From Christensenellaceae bacterium (lineage in GTDB: Bacteria; Bacillota; Clostridia; Christensenellales; CAAEEZ01): a stretch of DNA of 9,987 nt. A model generated the notes under the pieces. It made no database searches, was not told where the DNA came from, and saw nothing but the letters and a program-made list of their open reading frames with translations. Position 1 is the stretch's first letter. Each line of letters starts with the position of its first letter. The position numbers and the translations under genes are program-made. The stretch lies in assembly GCA_020024085.1 (NCBI GenBank), contig JAHHUG010000050.1, positions 1 through 9,987 on the forward strand, in the 5' to 3' direction. Below, in pieces: positions 1 through 6,654 of this stretch.

Positions 1-47
1 ATATTATGCAAAAATTTTATAATATAATCTATAGATAATTGTACTTT

Positions 48-63
48 AGTCCAATTTTGGACT
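48..63. promoter_or_regulatory. Perfect 16-bp palindrome, candidate TetR operator
   Basis: Seen: AGTCCAA-TT-TTGGACT, two perfect 7-bp arms around a TT centre. It ends 16 nt upstream of the -35 box of the promoter serving the TetR gene. TetR-family dimers usually bind palindromes of about this size next to their own gene, so autoregulation is the natural inference. The position upstream of -35 rather than between -35 and -10 is less typical for simple repression. Confidence 0.55.
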
Positions 64-79
64 TTTATTCAATTTTCTA

Positions 80-108
80 TTGACTTGATGCATAAACGGT
101 GTTAAAAT
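80..108 (+). promoter_or_regulatory. Sigma-A-type promoter of the TetR/aminotransferase/aldolase operon
   Basis: TTGACT (80-85) and TAAAAT (103-108) are separated by exactly 17 nt. Each hexamer matches the vegetative consensus at 5 of 6 positions. The start codon at 139 leaves a leader of about 24 nt. No other promoter is evident before the downstream genes of this tightly packed operon, so this one probably serves all four. Confidence 0.7.
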
Positions 109-138
109 TAAAATAGTAAAATATTTTTTAGGTTAAAT

Positions 139-729
139 ATGGAAGAAAATATCACAAGACAAAAGCGAAAGAAAAATAAAACCCACAAAAGCATTATGCA
201 CGCTGCTAAAACCTTATTTGATAAAAAAGGCATTGGCAATGTTACTGCTGATGAAATTAGTGAACAAGCTGATATTTCAAGAAGCACATTTTTCAATCAC
301 TTTAACTCAATAGACGACCTACTGTTTGAAATTGCAAATCAAGAAATTGAGGACTTAATTGATATTGTAAAAAAAGAAAAAAAGTCGGGACTAGAAAACA
401 TCGAATTACTGTTAAACACCCTAATTGAAGATATTTACAACTACCCTAGTTTGTCAATGTTCCTACTTACAAACAATATCCTAAATAAGAAAAACGAGTC
501 TTGCAAACAAATAGTAGAAATTATTCGACAAGACCTAATATTTGAGGGAATGGAAAAGTTCAAAAACTTCGACCTTGATGAACTAACTGGACTTTTGCTT
601 GGCTCAGTATTTGGACTACTTTATCAAAAATTTATTAAAGGTACACCCTTTAATGATATAGAACAACAAAAACAAACAATTTGTAAAATTTTGAAATTAT
701 TTAATTTGGAGGAGAAAGAAAATGGCTGA
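139..729 (+). CDS. TetR/AcrR-family transcriptional regulator
   Basis: A DNA-binding regulator of 196 aa, normal length for TetR proteins. The N-terminus is basic (residues 8-18 rich in Lys/Arg). The TetR helix-turn-helix occupies about residues 17-64, with the typical ADEISEQADISRSTFFNHF stretch (37-55) and a following FxxxDDLLFEIA-like helix. The C-terminal two thirds is an all-helical ligand-binding and dimerisation part with no recognisable effector signature. The start at 139 is chosen because it precedes the basic arm directly; only a weak AGG is available as ribosome binding site. The gene overlaps the aminotransferase start by 8 nt, implying translational coupling. It is first in the operon, behind a 16-bp palindrome, and is probably an autoregulated local repressor responding to a metabolite of the operon (inference). 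Confidence 0.93.
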   Translation: MEENITRQKRKKNKTHKSIMHAAKTLFDKKGIGNVTADEISEQADISRSTFFNHFNSIDDLLFEIANQEIEDLIDIVKKEKKSGLENIELLLNTLIEDIYNYPSLSMFLLTNNILNKKNESCKQIVEIIRQDLIFEGMEKFKNFDLDELTGLLLGSVFGLLYQKFIKGTPFNDIEQQKQTICKILKLFNLEEKENG

Positions 730-2245
730 CAATTATTCTATGACAAGAGAAACATACGAAGAAGCTGGTCCTATTAATGAGAGATTAGAGAAATTAAGAA
801 ATACTACTATCTACGACATTGATAAGAACTATTATGATAACGAAGTAATGGATTACTTCAACAACAAATGTGCAACATCAAAAGCACTTCACGAAGAGGC
901 TGAAAAGTATATCCCAGGTGGTGTTCAACACAACCTTGCATTCAACAAACCTTTCCCTATTTGTATTCAAAAAGCTGAAGGTGCATTTATGTGGGATAAA
1001 GATGGCAATAGATACTACGACTTTCTACAAGCTGGTGGTCCTACAATTTTAGGTTCTAACTACCCTGCTGTTAAAGATGCAGTAAGAGAGCTTATCGAAA
1101 CTTGTGGTCCAGTTACAGGTCTATTCCACGAGGCAGAGTTAATGCTTGCAAGAGAAATCCACAACCAAATGCCTGCTTGTGAAAAGTTTAGAATGTTAGG
1201 TTCTGGTACAGAGTCAGTTATGGCTGCAATCCGTATCTCAAGATGCTACACTCACAACAAGAGAGTTATCAAAATTGGTGGTGGCTATCATGGTTGGTCA
1301 GACCAAATGGTATACGGACTTAAGATTCCAGGTTCAAGATTCTTCCTTGAGTCTCATGGTATTCCTAATGGCTGTTTTGGTACAACTGATGAGGTTAAAC
1401 CAAACGACCTAAATATGCTTGAAAAAATGCTAAAGAAGAACAAACTTAAGGGTGGCACAGCTTGCGTTATCGTAGAGCCAGTTGGTCCAGAATCAGGTAC
1501 AAGACCTGTTGACTTCGACTATAATACAAAGGCACTAGAGCTTGCTCATAAATATGGTGCATTATTCGTATTCGATGAGGTTGTTACAGGCTTTAGAGTT
1601 GGCTTACACGGTGCTCAAGGTTTCTTCAATGTTAAACCAGACCTTACAATCTTTGGTAAAATTATTGCTGGTGGATACCCTGCTGCTGGTGGTGTTGGTG
1701 GTAGAGCTGACCTAATCAACCTAATGGCTGCTGGTGTTGCTGGTATGGCAAAGAAAGCATATGTTGGTGGTACACTTGCTGCTAACCCATTATCTGCTTA
1801 TGCTGGATACTGCACAATTAAGGAAATCGAAAAGACAAATGCTTGCGAGAAAGCTGGTAAAGCTGGTGATAGACTTAAGGCTGGTTTACAACAACTTATC
1901 GACAAATACGAACTACCATTCGTTGCATACAACCAAGGTTCTATCGTTCACTTGGAGTGTACTGGTGCAATGAGTTACGACTTCTCATCTATGCACATTT
2001 TAAGCAGTGTTATCCCAATGCTTAAGAAAGAGCCTATTATGCTTTCAAGAAAAGATGTTATGGAGAGAATGGGTGCTGCTTATATGGCAAATGGTATTAT
2101 TACTCTTGCAGGTTCAAGACTATACACTTCTATGGCTGATACCGATGAAATCATCGACGGTGCATTAGAGAGATTTGACAATGTATTCAAACATGTTGTT
2201 GATACAGGTCTTACAGTTACTCCTGAAAGAGCAAAGAAGAAATAA
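722..2245 (+). CDS. Class III PLP-dependent aminotransferase, glutamate-1-semialdehyde aminomutase-like
   Basis: A cytosolic fold-type I PLP enzyme of 507 aa. Visible landmarks are the substrate-side GGVQHNLAF (66-74), the phosphate-binding SGTES (161-165), GGGYHGW (186-192), FDEVVTGFR (284-292) with Asp285 for the pyridine nitrogen, and the Schiff-base Lys313 in FGKIIAGGYP. GGTLAANP (349-356) follows. Overall layout is that of HemL, but HemL is about 430 aa. This protein has about 55 extra N-terminal residues, lacks the usual GGVNSPVRAF stretch, and no heme genes are nearby, so it is probably not HemL. A strong GGAGGAG (708-714) precedes the start, which overlaps the regulator gene. Codons look more selective (GGT, AAC, ATC, AGA) than in neighbours, suggesting high expression. 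Substrate is unknown; partnership with the two aldolases suggests transamination or amino shift on an aldehyde or keto compound (inference). Confidence 0.92.
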   Translation: MADNYSMTRETYEEAGPINERLEKLRNTTIYDIDKNYYDNEVMDYFNNKCATSKALHEEAEKYIPGGVQHNLAFNKPFPICIQKAEGAFMWDKDGNRYYDFLQAGGPTILGSNYPAVKDAVRELIETCGPVTGLFHEAELMLAREIHNQMPACEKFRMLGSGTESVMAAIRISRCYTHNKRVIKIGGGYHGWSDQMVYGLKIPGSRFFLESHGIPNGCFGTTDEVKPNDLNMLEKMLKKNKLKGGTACVIVEPVGPESGTRPVDFDYNTKALELAHKYGALFVFDEVVTGFRVGLHGAQGFFNVKPDLTIFGKIIAGGYPAAGGVGGRADLINLMAAGVAGMAKKAYVGGTLAANPLSAYAGYCTIKEIEKTNACEKAGKAGDRLKAGLQQLIDKYELPFVAYNQGSIVHLECTGAMSYDFSSMHILSSVIPMLKKEPIMLSRKDVMERMGAAYMANGIITLAGSRLYTSMADTDEIIDGALERFDNVFKHVVDTGLTVTPERAKKK

Positions 2246-2255
2246 GGTATAAAAA

Positions 2256-2894
2256 ATGAATAATCAAATTAAATCTATGTTAGATGCCCTTGAAAACTTG
2301 GTAAGAGAAAATCTTACCGAGCAAGGCAGGGACACTCTAAGTCATAGGATTAGCGATAGCGAGATGTACATCACTAAATCGGGTGTAGATTTTAAGGATA
2401 TTACCGAAAACGATATCCAAAAGGTAACTATTGATGTAAATTCTACAAATAACGAGGTAAAATTACATTCTGAAATTTACACTCATAATCCAAATTGTAA
2501 TGCAATTTGCCACACTCACCCATTTTACTGCGATACCATCAGTGAAACAGGCAAAAAAATACCACCTATCCTTGATGATATGGCACAAATCGTTGGTCCT
2601 AGTGCAAAGGTTGCAAAATCTACAAATTATAGCGATGTTAAAAAAGCACTTAAAAGAAGAAATTGTTGCTTAATCCAAAATGATGGTATTATCGCAACAA
2701 CAAGAACTCTTAATGAGTGCGTAACTGCTTGCCTAGTACTAGAAAAAGCTGGAAAATGCTTTATTGAGGGCTATGCAATCGGTACACCAAAAGCATTACC
2801 AACTTGGGAAGCTGCTATTATGCACATCGTTTACCTAAAGAAATACTCTAAGGCAAACCAAGCTAACAAACTTTCTCAAGAAAAGGAGGACTAA
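2256..2894 (+). CDS. Class II aldolase/adducin-family protein with altered zinc site
   Basis: A protein of 212 aa, the usual size for FucA/AraD-type aldolases. Seen: a TKSG stretch (40-43), Glu67 in NEVKLH at the position of the catalytic Glu of fuculose-phosphate aldolase, and the zinc-binding pair His86/His88 in CHTHP. The family's later HHG motif, which supplies the third zinc ligand, reads QNDG here (141-144), so His is replaced by Asp143. The usual GTxGN loop near the N-terminus is also absent (EQGRDTLSHR instead). The protein may therefore bind metal differently, have another reaction, or act as a partner subunit of the following paralogue. It starts 10 nt after the aminotransferase stop with a weak AAGG, and ends 1 nt before the next start. 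Confidence 0.85.
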   Translation: MNNQIKSMLDALENLVRENLTEQGRDTLSHRISDSEMYITKSGVDFKDITENDIQKVTIDVNSTNNEVKLHSEIYTHNPNCNAICHTHPFYCDTISETGKKIPPILDDMAQIVGPSAKVAKSTNYSDVKKALKRRNCCLIQNDGIIATTRTLNECVTACLVLEKAGKCFIEGYAIGTPKALPTWEAAIMHIVYLKKYSKANQANKLSQEKED

Positions 2895-2895
2895 T

Positions 2896-3534
2896 ATGAC
2901 AGAACAAGAAAAAAGAGAACTTATAATTGCTACTGGTATTAGAATGCTTGAGGAAAACCTAGTACAAGGTACTTGGGGCAACATCTCAATGAGAATAGAT
3001 GAAACACATATGCTATGCACTCCAAGTGGACTAGACTACAAGGACTTAACTCCAGAGGATATTCCCGTAGTTTATATCAATACTTTAGAGTGGACAGGTG
3101 GAAAAAAGCCAACCAGTGAAAAGAAGCTACACGCTGCAATTTATAAAGAAAGACCAAATGTAACTGCTGTTTTACATAGCCACCCACTAAACTGCTCTGT
3201 TATTGCTTGTGCAAAGGAGATTGTTCCTGTAATGAGTGAAGAAATGAGAGAGCTTGTTGGTGGTTCTATCAAAACTGCCGAGTACGGTATCCCAGGTACA
3301 AAAACTATGGCAAATAATACAATGGTTGCACTAAAGGACAGAAACGGATCTTTACTTGCTCACCACGGTGCTGTTTCTTGTGGCGAAGATATGGAAACTG
3401 CTTTTAATACACTAAAATGTATGGAAAACTCTAGCCATGATTACATTGTAAAATCAGCTATGGAAGAGCTTGGCGAAACAAAACAAACAAAAGATGTAAC
3501 AAAGAGATTATTTCTCAAAAAGATTAATGGTTAA
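2896..3534 (+). CDS. Class II aldolase, L-fuculose-phosphate aldolase-like
   Basis: A 212-aa protein with every hallmark of a functional zinc-dependent class II aldolase: GTWGNIS (25-31), TPSG (42-45), catalytic Glu75 in PTSEKKLH, zinc ligands His94 and His96 in LHSHP, and the third ligand His157 in AHHG. Family members reversibly cleave ketose-1-phosphates to dihydroxyacetone phosphate and an aldehyde; some relatives are decarboxylases or dehydratases. The exact substrate is not readable. A strong AAGGAGG (2883-2889) sits inside the end of the preceding gene, and only one base separates the two reading frames, so the two aldolase paralogues are translationally linked. An intrinsic terminator follows 15 nt after the stop, making this the last gene of the operon. 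Confidence 0.92.
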   Translation: MTEQEKRELIIATGIRMLEENLVQGTWGNISMRIDETHMLCTPSGLDYKDLTPEDIPVVYINTLEWTGGKKPTSEKKLHAAIYKERPNVTAVLHSHPLNCSVIACAKEIVPVMSEEMRELVGGSIKTAEYGIPGTKTMANNTMVALKDRNGSLLAHHGAVSCGEDMETAFNTLKCMENSSHDYIVKSAMEELGETKQTKDVTKRLFLKKING

Positions 3535-3549
3535 TCACTAAAATGCATT

Positions 3550-3579
3550 AAAAAAAGAGGTAGAAATACCTCTTTTTTT
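3550..3579 (+). terminator. Intrinsic terminator of the aminotransferase/aldolase operon
   Basis: The stem GAGGTA/TACCTC closes on a GAAA tetraloop and is flanked by A7 and T7. It is therefore strong on the plus strand and also symmetrical enough to stop minus-strand transcription. Confidence 0.92.
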
Positions 3580-3850
3580 AATTGCAATTTTTAATTATAA
3601 ATTTTACAAATACAATAATAAAGTAAATATTAACATAAACGCTAGTTTATACAATCATTTTAATACTTAAAATAATATATTCGGTTAAATTAGTAAATTT
3701 ATAAGTTTCTCAAAAATAAAAAAACACTAGCTAAATATAAAAAAAAATAGCCAGTGCTTATAATATTATATATTAAATTATATTTACTAAATTGTTTACA
3801 AAACTAATACTGTTTTATCAAATAGATACTTAACACAAAAGGATAAAAAC
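3580..3850. other. AT-rich intergenic region between convergent genes
   Basis: No coding sequence is supported. The stretch contains the methyltransferase terminator described separately and a small palindrome ATAAAC-GCTA-GTTTAT (3635-3650) of unknown role. The rest is AT-rich sequence without recognisable signals. Confidence 0.6.
3718..3756 (-). terminator. Long-loop intrinsic terminator of the methyltransferase gene
   Basis: Read on the minus strand, CACTGGCTA pairs with TAGCTAGTG (9 bp, one G-U) across a 14-nt loop that is mostly T, followed by T7. It lies about 95 nt downstream of the methyltransferase stop codon. The large T-rich loop is unusual for an intrinsic terminator. Confidence 0.72.
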
Positions 3851-4474
3851 CTATTTAGTTGCATAAATTGTAAGCCAATAATTTGTTGGGTGCATCATTA
3901 CAAATACATCACTAAAGCCACAATCATTAAGGTATATTTCAAGTTGCTCTGGAGAATATATGTTGAAGTCTACATCAAACAATGTCTTTAGGTTGTCGTT
4001 ATACTCTCTCCTCTCCTCACAAGCATATGTCTCAACAATAATGCAAAAAGTACCACCCTTTTTAAGTACTCTGTGTATCTCATGGAAGCAAGCAAGTATA
4101 TCGTGCCAAAAATAAACTGTTTCAACAGCTGTTACAATGTTAAACTGGTTATTATCAAATGGAAGACTTCTTGCATCAGCCTCAACCACCTCAAGTCTAC
4201 CCGAATTGTACATTTCGTAGTTGAAATTTTTGCTAGCCTTAACTGAAACGGGAGAAATATCAACACCTTTTACAAACCTTGCCATTTTACCTAGCATACT
4301 TATTGTAAGTCCACCACCACAGCCGATATCAAGAGCAACATCGCTACAACAAATATTAAGGTTATCAAGTCCCCATTCAGTCAATTCCTTGTGATGAGTA
4401 TTCATGTGAGTAGTTAATCTTTCGCCTTCTTCTCCATTAGGATTTGCAAATTGATTTTTGTTAAATTCTTCCAT
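3851..4474 (-). CDS. Class I SAM-dependent methyltransferase
   Basis: A soluble methyltransferase of 207 aa with a complete Rossmann core. Motif I is VALDIGCGGG (46-55), which binds S-adenosylmethionine. The acidic strand-2 end is VKGVDIS (68-74), followed by VEADARSLPF (97-106) near the adenine and the strand-4/5 block RVLKKGGTFCIIVE (135-148). The N-terminal part (QFANPNGEEGERL, then HMNTHHKELTEWG) is typical of a Clostridia-type Methyltransf_11 group whose substrates are mostly unassigned. A ribosome binding site AGAGGT stands just before the ATG. The gene is convergent with the aldolase operon and has its own terminator, so it is a single-gene unit. Its promoter is not certain: a TTGACA (4519-4524) inside a repeat copy lies 17 nt from a poor AATATT. 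Confidence 0.92.
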   Translation of the reverse strand: MEEFNKNQFANPNGEEGERLTTHMNTHHKELTEWGLDNLNICCSDVALDIGCGGGLTISMLGKMARFVKGVDISPVSVKASKNFNYEMYNSGRLEVVEADARSLPFDNNQFNIVTAVETVYFWHDILACFHEIHRVLKKGGTFCIIVETYACEERREYNDNLKTLFDVDFNIYSPEQLEIYLNDCGFSDVFVMMHPTNYWLTIYATK

Positions 4475-4518
4475 ATATACCTCTATTACAATAGTAATAT
4501 TTACATCTAGTAAGAAAC

Positions 4519-4552
4519 TGTCAATCGAGCTAAATAGTTCGTTTACAGCAAT
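4519..4552. repeat. 34-bp hairpin repeat, copy 1
   Basis: The core CGAGCTAAATAGTTCG forms 7-bp arms around AA with one G-U pair in plus-strand RNA. Outer CTGT/ACAG segments extend the imperfect stem. It differs from copy 2 at a single base (T4538 versus C4673). It lies 45 nt upstream of the methyltransferase start and contains a TTGACA on the minus strand. Confidence 0.85.
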
Positions 4553-4653
4553 TTTTACATAAAATATTGCACATTTATTCTATTGAATATCATAAAATAA
4601 AAAATAGATACATTTAGTTAAATTTATATAAAACATTATCATATTAAAAAAGT

Positions 4654-4687
4654 TGTCAATCGAGCTAAATAGCTCGTTTACAGCAAT
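4654..4687. repeat. 34-bp hairpin repeat, copy 2
   Basis: The core CGAGCTA-AA-TAGCTCG is a perfect palindrome with 7-bp arms, flanked by TGTCAAT on the left and TTTACAGCAAT on the right, as in copy 1. The copies have the same orientation and start 135 bp apart. Neither is followed by a U-tract, so they are not simple terminators. Confidence 0.85.
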
Positions 4688-4796
4688 ATCTTTTATATAT
4701 TTATTTTATATATTCTTTGTTTTATATACAATATATCTTACCAATATTTTTTATATCTAATTTATATTATAACACAAAACAATAAAATTATTTTGT

Positions 4797-6647
4797 TTAC
4801 TTTTGATAGTTTTGATTATTGTATTTTTCAATAAGTTTTTCTGCAACCTTAATACCATCAACAGCTGCCGACATAATACCCCCAGCATAACCTGCACCCT
4901 CTCCACAAGGATACAAGCCCAAAATATTACTTTCGTAGTCGCAATTACGGACAATTCGAACGGGAGAACTTGTCCTTGTTTCCACACCTAGCATTACTGC
5001 ATCAGCCCTTGAAAAGCCTTTCATTTTTTTGTCGAACTCTAGTATTCCTTGCTTTAGACTTTTGGTTGCAAAATCTGGCAAACAATTTTTTAATTCTGCA
5101 AATTGATACTCGGGGGTAGGGATAACTTCACCAAGTTTTGTAGTAGGCTTATCCATAATAAAATCTCCTACAAGTTGGCAAGGCACAAGAAAATTATCAG
5201 TAAGTTCATAAGCTAATTTCTCATACTTTCGTTGAAACTCAACACCAGCAAGAACATCGTTTGAATGGAAATCGCTAGGAACAACATTTACAAGTACTGC
5301 CGAGTTAGAATTTCTACTCATTCTGGAATAATTACTCATACCATTTGTAACAAGATAACCTTGCTCACTACTAGCATTTACCACTTCGCCACCAGGACAC
5401 ATACAAAATGTGTACACACTTCTACCATTATCCAAATGACAGCTAAGTTTGTAGTCGGCAGTAGGCAAAATTTCGTTATTTTCGCAATAATTATTAGCTA
5501 AATTACCAGTTAAACTGCTGTATTTTTTTACCAAATCCTCTCCATACTGAATAGCATTAATAAATTCTCTTGGGTGCTCAATACGGATACCGATTGAAAA
5601 AGGTTTTTGCTCCATATTTGCACCAATGCTATCAAGAGTATAAAAAATATCCCTTGCAGAATGACCAGTAGCAAGGATAACATCACTTGCTTGCAACATC
5701 AACTCATTGCCGTTATTATCCACCTTTAAGGCAGTAATTTTGCCATCTTCAAGGATAAAATCGGTTACTTTGTGGTTAAAAAGCACTTTTCCACCAAGTC
5801 TAATAATCTCGTTACGAATATTCGGTATTATTTCAAGCAGTTTATCCGTTCCAATATGTGGCTTATTAAGGTAAAGTATATCCTCGGTCGCACCGAACTT
5901 ATGGAACACCTCTTTTACAAAATTGTTTCGATAATCCTTTGTCAATGTGTTTAGCTTGCCATCGCTGAATGTACCTGCACCACCCTCGCCAAATTGAATA
6001 TTACTATCAGCATCAAGTACACGGTTTTTCCTAAAATTTAGTACTTTTTGGTATCTAATTTCAGCCGAATCCCCTCTTTCAAGGATAATCGGTTTAAGCC
6101 CTGCCGATGCTAAAATCAGTCCTGCAAATAGTCCTGCTGGTCCACTACCAACAATGATAGGTTGAACTATTGGGATATTATTACATACGGGCATAATATA
6201 GCTAGGTTTTTCCTCGTAAAGCTCAATTTTGCCACGGGCGATATATTTACTTATAGTATTTTTAGCCTTTTTAAGCTCATTTATCAAGGCTTGTTCAGTT
6301 AGACTGTCAGTCGCAATACACTTTTTATCGGTTGTACTTTTATTTACTATATCGGTCACACTTTCATTCGTATTGTCTACACTAATTTCTAGTGTACTAT
6401 GCTTTTTGCTGATACTTGTTGGTGCAACTTTCGCACTGGTATTACGACGAAGCAAAAAATCCCTGTCTACTAGGTCAAAAACGATAGTAGCAAGGTAATG
6501 GATTTGTTTTTTTCGACTATCAAGTGACAACTTAAGTAGCCTAAAATTAGCCACTAAACAAGGGCTAATTGATAAAAAAGAACCGATAGATTCTTTGATA
6601 GAGTTAGTATCAAAGCCTATCGGTAAATTAACTGTAATTTTGTACAT
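4797..6647 (-). CDS. FAD-dependent oxidoreductase, COG2509-like, with a polar insertion
   Basis: A flavoprotein of 616 aa. An N-terminal domain (about 1-70) with the conserved SLDSRKKQIHY stretch is typical of the COG2509 group. The FAD dinucleotide site is IVGSGPAGLFAG (165-176), followed by NIQFGEGGAGTFSDGKL (216-232), KPHIGTDKLLE (262-272), VILATGHSARD (323-333), and the C-terminal flavin-binding GLYPCGEGAGYAGG (577-590). Members are usually about 530 aa. The extra length here is mostly a Ser/Thr/Lys-rich segment at about 72-140. The reaction of the family is not established; redox chemistry on an unknown substrate is the best statement. The start at 6647 uses AGGTG, which overlaps the stop codon of the upstream flavoprotein gene, so the two are co-transcribed. 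Confidence 0.92.
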   Translation of the reverse strand: MYKITVNLPIGFDTNSIKESIGSFLSISPCLVANFRLLKLSLDSRKKQIHYLATIVFDLVDRDFLLRRNTSAKVAPTSISKKHSTLEISVDNTNESVTDIVNKSTTDKKCIATDSLTEQALINELKKAKNTISKYIARGKIELYEEKPSYIMPVCNNIPIVQPIIVGSGPAGLFAGLILASAGLKPIILERGDSAEIRYQKVLNFRKNRVLDADSNIQFGEGGAGTFSDGKLNTLTKDYRNNFVKEVFHKFGATEDILYLNKPHIGTDKLLEIIPNIRNEIIRLGGKVLFNHKVTDFILEDGKITALKVDNNGNELMLQASDVILATGHSARDIFYTLDSIGANMEQKPFSIGIRIEHPREFINAIQYGEDLVKKYSSLTGNLANNYCENNEILPTADYKLSCHLDNGRSVYTFCMCPGGEVVNASSEQGYLVTNGMSNYSRMSRNSNSAVLVNVVPSDFHSNDVLAGVEFQRKYEKLAYELTDNFLVPCQLVGDFIMDKPTTKLGEVIPTPEYQFAELKNCLPDFATKSLKQGILEFDKKMKGFSRADAVMLGVETRTSSPVRIVRNCDYESNILGLYPCGEGAGYAGGIMSAAVDGIKVAEKLIEKYNNQNYQK

Positions 6648-6654
6648 AAATCAC

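Larger units (their letters stand above)
4475..4796. other. AT-rich intergenic region carrying a pair of hairpin repeats
   Basis: No gene is supported over about 320 bp. Apart from the two 34-bp hairpin repeats listed separately, the stretch is low-complexity AT sequence. It contains the upstream region of the methyltransferase and the 3' region of the flavoprotein operon. No convincing terminator for the flavoprotein operon is visible; an imperfect AT-only hairpin around 4775-4798 is too weak to call. Confidence 0.6.

Noticed and set aside
4496..4524. Promoter of the methyltransferase using the TTGACA inside repeat copy 1
   Set aside because: The spacer is 17 nt but the -10 (AATATT) matches only 4 of 6, and copy 2 has the same TTGACA without any -10, so the hexamer may be fortuitous; not listed as a feature.
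4519..4687. The two 34-bp repeats as a minimal CRISPR array
   Set aside because: Only two copies with about 101 bp between them, an AT-only low-complexity spacer, and no cas genes in the window.
6229..6498. An 89-codon open frame antisense to the COG2509-type gene
   Set aside because: It lies wholly inside a well-supported gene, with no ribosome binding site seen and no recognisable protein features.
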